A DNA stretch of 64,000 nt from CAYVQF01 sp964454015 (GTDB lineage Bacteria; Myxococcota_A; Bradymonadia; UBA4248), in NCBI GenBank assembly GCA_964454015.1, contig CAYVQF010000019.1, forward strand, positions 1 through 64,000, read 5' to 3'. How positions within the stretch are numbered: the first letter of the stretch is position 1; each line of letters begins with the position of its first letter. This document shows, in pieces, positions 16,718 to 28,800 of the stretch. The notes under the pieces were generated by a model. The model saw only the letters and a program-made list of their open reading frames with translations, made no database searches and had not been told where the DNA came from. Both the position numbers and the translations under genes were made by a program.

Positions 16718-18406
16718 ATGTCGCAACACAACGCCCCAGCTCGCCTGCTGCTCGTCGCCACCACCTCGACCCTCGCCAACGACGCCATCGAAGCCCTCAT
16801 CGGAGAACTCGAGGCCGCAAAACACCAGGTCGAGGTCGTCTCCTACGCCGGCATCGCCGCCCAAAGCGCCCGCTCACTCGCCGAAAAAGGCCTCCGCGGC
16901 CTCAAAGCAGCCGTACGCACCGTCACCGGAAGAATCACCGGTGAAGACCCCCTCGGGCTGGCCGAGCCCTACCAAACCAGCCGCTTCGACGCCATCATCG
17001 TCACCCACCCCGACCTCTTCGCTGCCACCCGAATCTTGACCGACCACAACACCCTATGCCTCGGGCTGGTTCCCAACCTCGACCTCCACCCAGGCTGGAC
17101 CCAGGCCGACGCAGACGCCATCATTCTGCCCCATCCAGCTCTGCGGGAGCACTTCGCTAACGCCCATTGGCCCGAGGAAAGCCTCTTCGATGGCGCCTCC
17201 CTCGTCGCGCCAAGCTTCAGCAAAGACTACGACAAAAACAAGAATCTCAAAGACTTCGGCATCGACCCCCAAAACGGGCCCATCCTCCTCACCATCGCGC
17301 CCAGCTTCGACGAAGTCCAACTCGAACGCCTCCTCTTTCAACTCTCTCTGCTCAAGGCGCCCGTCCAACACCTCATCTTCGCCGGCGACCAAAGCCGGAC
17401 CATGCAATTGCTGCGTAAGTTCGCAGCCCAATACCAGGTCGTCGCCCGGATGTTCCCCCTCGTCGATGACCTCCCACGCATCTTCGCCCTCGCCGACCTC
17501 GCCCTCCTCCACGCCGAAGCCCCAGAACTGCACAACCTCCTCGCCCTGGGCAAAGCACTCCTCATCCTCGACGACGGCCAGATGAACCCCCTCACCAGCC
17601 TCCTCCAGCGCCTCGACGCTGCCGCTGCTGCCCCCGATCTCACCCGCTTCGGCGCCGAACTCGACCACATCCTCCACGATCCACCTTCCCTCAATCGCCT
17701 CGACCAAGGCGCAAAAAACCTCGCCAAGCATGCCGGCACGGAGCCCATCTCCAACGCCATCCACAGCGCCCTGGCAGCGCGCACGAACCTGCTCAACCGC
17801 GCCGCCCACCTGCGCCACCAGAAAGCCACCGCGCCAGCGCCAGCGGCACCGCCCGCCGGTCCCTTCGAAGTCATCGGCCAAGCCTCGACCACCCCAACCA
17901 CACCCCCTAAAGAACTCACCGCTGGCAACGCTCCCACGCCCGCGCCCAGCCTCTTCGTCACCACCCACCCAAACCCCTCCCGACCCAACATCGAGCCCAA
18001 AGCCAGCATCTCGCCTGCCGCGCAAAAGGCCGTCCACGCCGAGCTCACTGAGCTCATTCTCCTGGAGCGCAACATCGAGCGCCGCCTCAACGACGCCATG
18101 GACCTCACCTCCAAGTGGGAACAGCGCCTGGAACTCGCCAAAAACGCCAACGACCACTCGCTGCTGGCCGAAGCCACGCGCTTCCTCGATGCCGCCCGCG
18201 CCGAAGAACGCGATCTCCTCCGCGAGCTCGACCAGGTGCGCCATCGCAAGAAAAGCGCCCTCGACTTCGGCCAACGCACCCCAAGCCTCTCCACCACGAC
18301 AACACAAGAGAACACGGATCTCGAAGGCCGTTTCCGCGCCCTCGAAATGGAAAGGCAAATGCAACGACTCAAAGATCGCATGCGCCAAGACTTCGGCGAT
18401 GATTGA
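16718..18406 (+). CDS. GT-B glycosyltransferase-like protein with coiled-coil tail
   Basis: ATG 16718 is chosen because GAGGAG lies 9 bases upstream; an in-frame extension back to 16577 lacks support. The 562-residue protein resembles, by eye, the two-Rossmann-domain GT-B fold of MurG/MGDG-synthase-type enzymes. An N-terminal segment LLLVATTSTLANDAIEAL starts the first domain. The second contains a GPILLTIAP strand, a FAGDQSRTMQLLRKF strand-helix, and a nucleotide-sugar-site-like FALADLALLHAEAPELHNLLALGKALLI segment. Residues about 345-425 are Pro/Ala-rich, and about 430-530 are a charged coiled coil. No signal or membrane span is seen. The flippase-like membrane protein downstream suggests an envelope glycan or glycolipid role, which is inference. 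Confidence 0.55.
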   Translation: MSQHNAPARLLLVATTSTLANDAIEALIGELEAAKHQVEVVSYAGIAAQSARSLAEKGLRGLKAAVRTVTGRITGEDPLGLAEPYQTSRFDAIIVTHPDLFAATRILTDHNTLCLGLVPNLDLHPGWTQADADAIILPHPALREHFANAHWPEESLFDGASLVAPSFSKDYDKNKNLKDFGIDPQNGPILLTIAPSFDEVQLERLLFQLSLLKAPVQHLIFAGDQSRTMQLLRKFAAQYQVVARMFPLVDDLPRIFALADLALLHAEAPELHNLLALGKALLILDDGQMNPLTSLLQRLDAAAAAPDLTRFGAELDHILHDPPSLNRLDQGAKNLAKHAGTEPISNAIHSALAARTNLLNRAAHLRHQKATAPAPAAPPAGPFEVIGQASTTPTTPPKELTAGNAPTPAPSLFVTTHPNPSRPNIEPKASISPAAQKAVHAELTELILLERNIERRLNDAMDLTSKWEQRLELAKNANDHSLLAEATRFLDAARAEERDLLRELDQVRHRKKSALDFGQRTPSLSTTTTQENTDLEGRFRALEMERQMQRLKDRMRQDFGDD

Positions 18407-18523
18407 TCCTTAGGCGCGCCAACCACCCCACGGCCGACTTCACGCCCGCCCACATGCTCGGCACCAGTTGACCGCGCCCACGAACATCGGCTACCCACAC
18501 CTGCCTGCGCACCGCGCGCAGCA

Positions 18524-19690
18524 ATGTCGATGAATGGCCACATGGCAGCAACCAAACAACAACGCCTCCACTACTGGCTCAAACTCTCACTCAGCATTCT
18601 GCTCAGCGCCCTCTTCCTCTACCTCGCTGTGCGCAGCCTCGGCGCCTGCCCAGAGCAAAGCACCTGCGTCGACGGCCACTGTGTCGGACCAGGTATCACC
18701 TGCGATGACGACCCCGCCCTCTGCCCCTCTTGCTTCCGCTGGTCTGCCTTCCCAGAACAGTTGGCCACCATCTCCTTGCTCTCCCTGCTCATCTTCACCC
18801 TCGGCTACCTCTTGGTCCACGGCACCCGACTCCTGCGCTGGTATTACCTCCTGCGCCCCCTTGGACTCAAAAAATTCCGCCCCGCCCTCAACGCCGGCGC
18901 CATCGGACTTGCGGCCATCGTCATCGTCCCGCTGCGCCTCGGCGAGTTCGTCAGACCCTACATCATCAGCCGCGACACCCACATCCCCATGTCGGCCGCG
19001 CTCGGCACCGCTGTGGTCGAGCGCGTCATCGATGGCCTCTCGGTCACCCTCATCCTCTTCCTAACTCTCTTCACCGTTACCACCCGTGCCGATGCGCCCG
19101 CCGTTGTCTGGACCGCTGGCGTCATCTCCCTGGCCGCGTTCTCCTCGATTATGACCGTCTTGATGCTCTGCTGGTGGCAACGCCAACGGACCATCGCCAT
19201 CCTCCGCACCATCGGCAACAAAGTCTCCGCCAAACTCACCCAGAAGCTCCTGGCGCTCCTCGACTCTTTCCTCGACGGCGTCGCCAGCCTGCGCACCGGC
19301 GGCGACCTCTACCGCTTCCTCTTCTACACCATCCTCTACTGGATCGGGAATGCTCTGACCCTCACCTACCTCGCTAACGCCTTCGGCATCGAGCTCGGCG
19401 TCTGGGAAGGCTTCGCCGTGATGTCCATGCTCGTCATCGGCATCATGGTACCTGGTGGACCCGGCCACATCGGCACCTTCGAGTTCTTCCTCCAGGCTGG
19501 TCTGAGCCTCTTCGTGGCCGTCTCCCTCATGCCAGAAAAAGTCCTCGCCTTTGTCGCCACCCTGCACGTCCTACAATTCCTCATTCAGGTCCTCTTCGCC
19601 ATCCCCTTCTGGCTGGCTGACGGCATCAACCTGCGCCGCGCCCTCGCCGCTGCGAAAACCAACCCAGCCTCAGAAGAACAAAGCAGCTAA
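18524..19690 (+). CDS. LPG-synthase/AglD-type multi-spanning membrane protein
   Basis: This protein of up to 388 residues is of the lysylphosphatidylglycerol-synthase transmembrane (UPF0104/AglD) family, with about eight membrane segments. The signature glycine- and proline-rich segment MLVIGIMVPGGPGHIGTFEF near residue 300 and the LRLGEFVRPYI motif near 135 are clear. Between the first two membrane spans lies an extra loop with six cysteines in the pattern C-x5-C-x4-C-x6-C-x6-C-x2-C, probably disulfide-bonded outside the cytoplasm and unusual for the family. ATG codons at 18524, 18530 and 18542 are all possible starts, and no clear ribosome binding site decides between them. Family members handle lipid-linked substrates; the substrate here is unknown. 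Confidence 0.8.
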   Translation: MSMNGHMAATKQQRLHYWLKLSLSILLSALFLYLAVRSLGACPEQSTCVDGHCVGPGITCDDDPALCPSCFRWSAFPEQLATISLLSLLIFTLGYLLVHGTRLLRWYYLLRPLGLKKFRPALNAGAIGLAAIVIVPLRLGEFVRPYIISRDTHIPMSAALGTAVVERVIDGLSVTLILFLTLFTVTTRADAPAVVWTAGVISLAAFSSIMTVLMLCWWQRQRTIAILRTIGNKVSAKLTQKLLALLDSFLDGVASLRTGGDLYRFLFYTILYWIGNALTLTYLANAFGIELGVWEGFAVMSMLVIGIMVPGGPGHIGTFEFFLQAGLSLFVAVSLMPEKVLAFVATLHVLQFLIQVLFAIPFWLADGINLRRALAAAKTNPASEEQSS

Positions 19691-19792
19691 GCCAAGGCCA
19701 AACCCACCCTGGCGACGAAGCCTGGGCCGCGCGACATGGCTCGCTCCTCAGAACACCCGCCCTGATCCCGATTGCCTCTCCCACGGGGATGG

Positions 19793-19827
19793 GATACCTT
19801 TTGGGCGGCAGTGATATCCTTTTGGGG
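19793..19827 (+). promoter_or_regulatory. direct repeat of CCTTTTGGG before the giant TPR gene
   Basis: GATACCTTTTGGG (19793-19805) and GATATCCTTTTGGGG (19813-19827) place two copies of CCTTTTGGG 21 bp apart, two helical turns, 51 bp before the start codon. A TTGACA follows at 19835 without a good -10. The pair could be an operator or activator site. Confidence 0.35.
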
Positions 19828-19877
19828 TTCGCGTTTGACAAACAGTTGAGCGACGGCTTCACCGAGCAGAGGGCAGC

Positions 19878-22800
19878 ATGGAACGGCAGATCCGGGCGTA
19901 TCTTGAGACTCTGAAGGAAGACCCGAACCACCGCGAAGCGTTCGATGCGCTTGCAGCGATACTGACCGATGGGCAACAGTGGCAAGCGTTGCTCGAACTC
20001 TGTGAACGACACCCCAAGCTGGCCAACGCCGAAGAACTCGTCGCCAACCTCGAACGAGCCGTCGAGCAGCAAGAGGATAAGGCAGAGAAGAGTAGCCTCC
20101 TGCTCCGCATCGGCCACCTCTACGAAAACAGCGTCGAGCGGCCCGATCAGGCCATGATCTACTACCAAAAGGCCTTCAAGACCTGGCCGCAAAACACCGT
20201 CGCCCTCGACGCAGCCCGAGCCATCTATGCCCGCCAGGGCAACTGGAAGATGGTCCTCACCCTCTTCAATCTCGAAACCAAAGTCGCCAAAGAAAACAGT
20301 CACCTCGCCAAAATCAACGCCGGCATTGCCCGCGTCCACCTCATCGCCCTGAAAGACGAAAAGACCGGCCTCGAGTTCCTTGAAAAGGCCCTCGATTTCG
20401 ATCCCGAAAGCAAAGAAGGACTCGATCTCCTCAACCTCATCGCCGGGGAAGATGAAGCCAAAGCCGCCGCACCGGCTGAAGAGGCCCCCGCCGCTGAGGA
20501 AGCACCCGCCGCTGTAGAGGCATCCGCCGCTGTAGAGGCATCCGCCGCTGTTGAGGCATCCGCCGCTGTAGAGGCCCCCGCCGCTGGAGAGGCATCCGCC
20601 GCTGTTGAGGCATCCGCCGCTGTAGAGGCCCCCGCCGCTGAGGAAGCATCCGCCGCTGAAGAGGCATCCGCCGCTGAAGAGGCATCCGCCGCTGAAGAGG
20701 CCCCGGAGACGGCACCTCAAGGCAAACTCAAAGGGAAAAAGAAGAAAGACAAAGGCGCTCGAACCGCTAAGAACGCACTTGGGTCCGATGCGCCCGTCGC
20801 GGAAGAAACGATCGCCGNNNNNNNNNNNNNNNNNNNNNNNNNNNNNNNNNNNNNNNNNNNNNNNNNNNNNNNNNNNNNNNNNNNNNNNNNNNNNNNNNNN
20901 NNNNNNNNNNNNNNNNNCAGAAGAAGCGCCCGTCGCAGAAGAAGCGCCCGTCGCAGAAGAAGCGCCCGTCGCAGAAGAAGCGCCCGTCGCGGAAGAAGCG
21001 CCCGTCGCAGAAGAAGCGCCCGTCGCAGAAGAAGCGCCCGTCGCGCGTTCCGCCAAGGATCTACCTCCTTGGTTGCATACCCTCCACCAGCAAGTGGCTG
21101 CAACAGCCAAGGACGGGGGCGTCACCTCAGCCGAGGTCTATCTGCGCGCAGCGGCACGAGCGTTCAAACACAGCGAAGCCGTGCCTCAAGCCCTCGCATG
21201 GGTCGAGCAGGGTGTGAGCATGGCCCCCACCGATGCCGGGGTACTATCGGCGGCCACGGAGACGCTCGGCCGCGCTGCCAACTGGGAGCAGGCGGTGACC
21301 TTCTACTTGCGCGCCGCTGACGCAACCCAGAACGACGATGACAAAGTCCTCTTTCAAGCCATCGCCGCCGAACTCTTGGAGCGGCACGTCAAAGACCTCG
21401 ATCGAGCGAAGTCCATCGCAGCTCGCCTCGAAACGACCAACCCTGATCATTTCGCCACACTGCGCGCCGCCGCCATTGTCCACGCAGCAGAAGGCACTCT
21501 GGAAGCCCTCGTCAACCGCTATGAGGATCTCCTCAAGACCATGCGCCGCAAGCCCGGCGAAATCGAGATGCTGACGGGACTCGGCGAGTTGGTGTGGCGC
21601 CGTATCGGCGACCTGGACCGCGCCGAAGGCTACTTCAAACGCTTGAAATTGGCTGACTCCAAGAACCTGACCATGCTCGAGTTCTATGGGGACTACTACG
21701 CCGCCCAAAACGACTGGCAACGCCTCCTGACGGCATTGCAATCCTACAAATCCGCCGTTGAAGGAACCGAAAAAGAGCTTGAAATCGTGGTCACCATGGC
21801 TGACACCGCCGAGAACAAGCTCAACAACCCAGCCAAAGCCATCGATGTGTGGAAACAGGTCTTGCGCGCCGACCCCGGCTCGGAAACCGCGCGCGCTGCC
21901 CTGTCCGGCCTCTACGCGCGTACCAAGAAGTGGAACGCCCTCCTCGAGCTCTACAAGGAAGACATCGGCGCCATGCCCGATGAGGCCGTCGCAGAGAAAG
22001 TCGAGATCTACGAGAAAATGGTCGAGATCTACCGTGACCAACTCCGCCTCGACGTCATGGTCATCAACACCTACAACGCCATCTTGGAAATTGACCCCAA
22101 CAACCAAGAGGCCGTTGACGCCCTCGCCGAACGCTTTGAACAAGCCAAACGCTGGAATGACCTCCTCGGTGTCCTCACCCGCAAGGCCGAAGCGTGCAAG
22201 GACGTCGCTGAATCAGTGACCATCTATTGGCGCATCGCCGACCTCTGGCGCAATAACTTGGGCAATGTTCCTCGGGCCATCGAAGCCTTGGAAAAGATCG
22301 TAGAGCTCGACCCCAAACACGCAGATGCCCTCAACGAACTCCACCAGATCTACGAACAGCGCAACACCTGGGATGCGCTCTTCATCGTCCTCGGCAAACA
22401 GGCGCTTCTCCTCGAGGGCAAGGAACGCACTGCCCGACTACACGAACAAGCCAGCTTGGCAGAGCAACGCCTCCGCGACAACGCCAAGGCCATCGAAGCA
22501 TGGGAGAACGTCGCCACCTATGCCGATGATCCGACGGCTGCCCTCGAGAAACTTGAGGAACTCTACGCCAAAGATGAAGCCTGGGACCGCCTCGTCACCG
22601 TCTATGAACGCATCCTCGCCAGACAAAGCGATGCCGAAGACAAAATCTACACCCTGAACAAACTCGCCAAAGTGCACGCCGACGCCCGCAACGATGAAGA
22701 CGAGGCCGTCGCAACCTGGCGACGAATGGCTGCCCTGCCGGGTGGACAACCAGAGGCCTTCCCACTCATCACCGAAGTCTACGTCCGCAACGAAAACTGG

Positions 22801-25800
22801 GAACCTCTCATTGACCTCTACGCCAAGGAGTCACTCTACGAGGACCTCTTTGAGATCCTCGACGCAGCCGCCGCAGATCTCATGGACTCCGACGACCAAA
22901 TCGCCCTCTACCAGCGCTTGGCCCAGCTCGCTGAAGACCACCTGGAAGACGACGACAAGGTCGTACAAGCCCTCGAAGCCATTCTCGATATCGACGGCAC
23001 CCATGTGGAAACCGCCCACGCCTTGCTGCCCTACTACCGAAAAAGCGGCAACGCCATCAAAGAGGCCGAAGCCAACCAGATCATCCTCACATGGACCTCG
23101 AATGAAGAGGAAATGCTGGCGCTAATGCGCGAAATTGGCAGCATCTACGAAGAGAAGCTTGGCCAACTCGGTCACGCCTTCGACTGGTTTGCCAAGGCCC
23201 TCCGCAAGGCGCCTCAACATGCAGACCTGCGCACCCATTTCGAGGACCTCGCTGCGCGCGCTGACGCCATCGCCAAGCTGGTCGAACACTACAAAGAAGT
23301 CGCCGTCGCTGAAGAACACCTCGACGAAAACACCCGCATCGCCCTCTGGCGCACCATTGCGCGCGCCTCCATGCAGCATCTAGATGATCCCCATCAGGCG
23401 CTCCTCTTCTGGGAAAAAATCCACGCCAAAAACGCCGAAGACGTCGAGTCCATTGACGCCCTCGAACATCTCTACCGCGTGACCGAGAAGTGGGAAGCCC
23501 TGCTGGAAACCCTAGATAAGAAAATGGCCCTCACCTCCGACGACGGCCTGAGGGTTCAACTCTCCTTCAAGCGCGCTGCACTCCTGGTCTCACACCTGGA
23601 CCGCTTCGAAGAAGCCGCCAAAAGCTACAACGACGTCATCGCCGTCGACCCCAAAAATCTCGACGCCCTGCGCGGCCTCAAAGCCATCTTCGCCCGCAAA
23701 GAACAGTGGGACAAGCTCACGGAAACCCTCGAAATCGAACTCAGCGTCGTCGACGCTGAGCGTGGCCCCATTCTTGTCGAGCTCGGTGATGTCTGCCTCA
23801 AACACCTCAACCAGGCACCCCGCGCCATCGCCTATTTCTTCCAACTCCTCGACGAAGAACCTGACAACCCCGCCTCCATCGAAAGGCTCGAGGCACTCCT
23901 CCACCTCCCAGAGCACCGCCAAGACATCGCGGCCAAGCTCGAACCCGTCTACCGCAACCAAAACAACGCCGCACCCTTGGCAGAAATCCTCGAAATCCTA
24001 TACGAAGCCATCGAGGATCCCGACCAACGGCGCGAACGCCTGTGGGAGATCTTTGACCTCCGCAAAGAGGCCATCGCTGACCTCGACGCCGCCTTCCAAG
24101 TCGCCGTCCGCATCTTCGCAGTCGCACCAGACGACGAACGCGCCTGGGACGAACTCGAAGAACTGGCCAACGACGTCAACACCTGGGAAGTCGTCGCCAA
24201 CCTCTACGCCAAAGCCACCCCCAGCGATGAATTGGCCGACCCTTGGCGCTTTGAACTCTTGCGGCGCCTCTCCCGCCTCTACGAAAGCCACCTCGAGCGT
24301 GACGACCAAGCACGCCAATGCTGGGAACTCCTCCTGGCCACCGAAACCGACGATGAGGAAGCCATCTCCCATCTCGAATCCTTGTACAAGAAACACAACG
24401 ACAGCGAGAAACTCGTCGACCTCCTCAAGCACAAGGCCACGCTCCCCAGCGTCGATGATGCTGCCAGAATTGCCCTCTTCCTCGAAGTCGCCAGCATCCT
24501 CGAAGACATCCTCGATGACCCTACGGGCGCCATCGAAGCCTACCGCAGCATCCTCAGCATCGACCCGTGCCACCAAGATGCTTATGCCGCTCTCGAACGT
24601 CTCTTCGAACGCAACGAGGCCTGGACTGAGCTGACCGACTTGCTCCGTGATGCCCTACTCATCATCGAGGACATCAACCAGCGCCATGACATCCGCTTCA
24701 AGCTCGGCACCATCCTCGACCAGCAACAGCACGACCTCGATGCCGCCATCGACGCCTTCCGCAGCATCCTCGTCGACAACCCGCACCACGAAAAATCTCG
24801 CGCCGCCACCGAGGCCATGCTCAAACGCCTGGCCGCATCACCGGCTGATGCCACCCCAGAGCAAAGAGCTGAGCTGTGCAATATCCTCGAGCCCATCTAT
24901 GCCCAGGAAGAAGCGTACGCCAGCCTGGTCGAAGTGCTCCAGATTCGCCTGAAGGACACAGAAGAATCCTTTGACCAGCTCGAACTCAACGCCCGCATCG
25001 CCAGACTACTCCGGGATCGTCTCGAGGACGACGCCGGCGCTTTCCTGGCCTTCGCCGCCGCCCTGACCCATGACCTGAGCAACTTCGAGCTTCGAGAAGC
25101 CCTCGAGGCGCTGGCCAAAAAACTCGACGCTTGGCAAGAGGTCATCGAACTCTACGAGAAAGGCCTGCCAAACACCGACGATCCACTCCTCCAGCGCGAG
25201 CTACACTTCAGAGTCGCCCAACTTTACCAACACCAAATCACCGACATCGACAAAGCCATCGCCGCCTACGACCAAGTCCTCGCCCTCAACGACAGCGATC
25301 GTGAAGCGCTCGCCGCATTGCAGACCCTCCACTTGGAACGACAAGAGTGGGAACCCTTGGTCCGCGTGCTGCGCCTTGAAGCCAACACCGAGATGGGAGA
25401 TGCCCGCGTCGACTTGTTGCGAAGAGTCGCCACCATCCAAGACCTCCAACTCGAAGATGCCACCAACGCCATTGATAGCTACCGAGAAATACTTGAAAAC
25501 ATTGACGGCGACCCCGAATCCCTGGCCGCACTAGAGCGCCTCTATACCCAAACGGAAGACTGGAACAACCTCATCCAGACCTTTGCAGACCGCTCGCGAC
25601 TCACCGATGACCCCATCCAGCGGCGCAAGCTCTTCTTCCAAATGGCAGAGACCTACGAGGTCATGCTCGAAGAGCCTGACGAAGCCATCATGCTCTATCA
25701 CCAGGCCCTCGATCTCGATGCCACTGACGCTGAAGCCCTCGAAGCCCTCGATCGACTCTACGCCGAACAGGAACGCCATGCAGACCTCGCTGAAATCCTG

Positions 25801-28800
25801 ACCCGAAAGCTCGATCTCAGCACCGACGACGACACCCGCAACCTCCTCGAGTTCCGCCTCGGCCAGCTTCATCAAGTGCATCTCCTCAATGTCGATCACG
25901 CGATCGAACTCTATCGCAACATCCTCGAGCGCGATCCCCATCACCAGCCCGCCACCGAGGCACTCACGGGCCTACTCCTAGATGAATCCTATCGCTTGGC
26001 CGCCTGCCAAGTGCTCGAACCCATCTACGAAACGACCCAAGCTTGGGCCAAACTGGTTGAAGTCCTCGAACTGGAGCTCCTCGATATCCAAGATCCGCCA
26101 GGACAGGTGGAAATACTGCGCCGCGTCGCCACCCTCCACCAGACACGACTCAGCAGCGTCGAGGGGGCCTTCCAGGCCTGGGCACGGGCCATGCGCGTGG
26201 AACCCTGCCAAGAGTTCAAACGCTTCCTCGAAGACCTAACCACCATCACCGGCGACTACCAACTCCTCGTCGACGAATACAAAGAGGTCATCGCAAACAT
26301 CTTCGACCCAGAACAACGCGTCGAATTGACCAACCGCATCGCGGAACTCTCACGCGACCAACTCGACAACATCAAAGAAGCGGAACACTTCTACCAAGAA
26401 AGCCTCGCGACCCTCGAAGACAATAACGAAGCACTTAAAGCCCTCGAAGACCTCTACTTCCGCAACGCGCGCTGGCAAGACCTCCTGACCATCCTCGAAA
26501 AACAGCTCGACGCCTCCTTCGACCCCGATCTGCGCCGCGTCACCCTCTTCAGAATGGCACAGATTCAGGAAGAAATGATGGAGGATCTCGACGCCGCCAT
26601 CCAAACCTACCTGCGCATCCTAGAAGCCGAACCCACCGACTCCCAAGCCATTACGGCTATCAAGCGCCTCTACCGCACTGAGGAACGCTGGCTGGATCTC
26701 GTCGAACTCCTCCTGCGCGAGCAGGGCTTCACCAACACCGCAGAAGAACTCCTCCAGGTCAAGTTCGAACTCGGCCATGTCTACATGGACAAAGTCGCCG
26801 AAGATGCACAAGCTGTCGAAACCTTCCGCGAAATTCTCGAAGTGGAGCGCGACCACACCGGCGCGATCGAAGCCCTCGAGCGACTCTTCGACGAAGGTCG
26901 AGAGACCCAAGCCGTCGCCGCCGTCCTCGAGCCCCTCTATCGCGACTTCAAACTGTGGGAGAAACTCATTCGCAGCCTCGAGTCGCGCCTCGAAAGCACC
27001 GATGACCCCTATGACCGCGGCCTCCTCCTCAGCGAAATTGCGACCACCTGGGAAGAACGCCTCGGCGACTGGCGTAACGCTTTCAGCACTTACGGCCGAC
27101 TCTTCCTCGAAAACCCGGGCCACACGGATCATCAACGAAACCTGGAGCGCCTCGCCCTAGCCCTCCCAGATATCGTCGCTTGGGCCAACTACCTCGCCCA
27201 AGCCCTCAAGGGGGAACTGCTCTTCGATTTCGCCGATAAAGCCCCCATCATGCAAGCCTTGGCAGGCATCCTCGCCGAACGACTAGGACAACACAAAGAA
27301 GCTCGCCTCCTCTGTGAAGACATCTTGGCTGAAGATCCCTCGGCAGACTTCGCCTTCGACTGCCTCGAGTGGTCCTACAACCAAACCAGCGACTGGGAAG
27401 CACTCGGTGAGGTCTGGAGCCGACGCGTCGAACTCAGCCCTTCCCCAGAAGAGCGCATCGCACTCCTGCTCAAGGTCGCCATCCTCCGTGAAGAATTCGC
27501 CAATGACATGGACGGCGCGATCGCTGCCTATCAGCGAATCCTCATCAACGATCCGCAGTACCAGCGCGCCGCGCAAGCCCTCGAGAGACTCTTCCGCACC
27601 ACGGAACGCTTCCATGACCTCGCCGATCTCTATCGACGACAGCTCGACTTCGCCTCAGACACCGATGCCCAACTCGACCTCATGCATCGCCTGGGTCATG
27701 TCCTCGAGAAGGAGCTGGGACAAATACCCGATGCCATCGACGCCTACCGGTCGGCACTCGAAATGAACCCCAACCATCCGGCCAGCCGTCGCGCCCTCGA
27801 AGCACTCCTGCGCGAACTCGGCCTCCAGGAAGGCGACAACCGCGACTATCGCCTCCAAATCGCCACCCTCCTCGAACCACTCTATGAGCCAAACGAGTGG
27901 ACCAAGCTCATCAACGTCCTCGAGGTGCAACTCGAGTACGTCGACGATCCGCTCAACCGGGTCGACATCATCACCCGCCAAGCCCGCCTCTTCGAACAAA
28001 ACGATCCTCACCGTGACCGCGCCTTCCGGGCCTACGCCCGAGCCTTTGAAACCTGTCCCACCGCACCTGGCGCGCGGGAAGATCTCGAACGCTTGGCAGA
28101 TGAACTCGGCATCTGGGGCGAGCTGGTGCCCATTTATCTCCAAGGCGTCGGTGCCTGTGACGATCCCATTGAGCTCGTTCGAATCCTGCTGCGCATCGCC
28201 CAAATCAACGAAGAGAATCTCGGCGATGCCGAATCGGCCATGCTCTGCTACCAACAACTCCTCGAACACGAACCCCAGCACCCCCAAGCCCTGGATGCCC
28301 TTGAACGCCTCTACCTAAACGCTCAGCGCTTCCAAGAACTGGTCCGCGTCCTCGAAGCCAAAGCAGATATCTTGCTCGACCTCTGGGAACGCAAAGACCT
28401 CTACTACCGCATCGCCGAAATCAAAGAGGAGATGCTCAACTCACCCGAAGAGGCCATCGCAACCTATCGAACCCTCCTCGATATCGACGACGAGGACCAA
28501 ACCGCCCTCGATGCCCTCGAACGCCTCTATCAACAAACCCAGGCATGGACCACTTTGGTCGAGATTTACCAACGCAAGGCCGAGCTCTCCAACAGTGACG
28601 AAGAACGCAAACGTCTGCGCTTCGCCATGGCTAACCTCTTCGACCAACGCCTCGAAAACGTCAGTGAAGCCATTGAGGTCTATCGCAGTATCCAAGCCGA
28701 CGAACCTCACAACGTCGCCGCCATCGAGGCACTCGATCGCCTCTTCGAACAGGCAGAAATGTGGGTTGACCTCCTCGATATCCTCGATGTCGAGCGCAAC

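Noticed and set aside
20779..20917. True frameshift splitting the giant TPR gene
   Set aside because: The shift is produced by the arbitrary 100-N placeholder; the flanks rejoin as a complete codon.
20478..21045. CRISPR-like repeat array
   Set aside because: Units are 18 bp, contiguous and in frame without spacers; they encode a linker.
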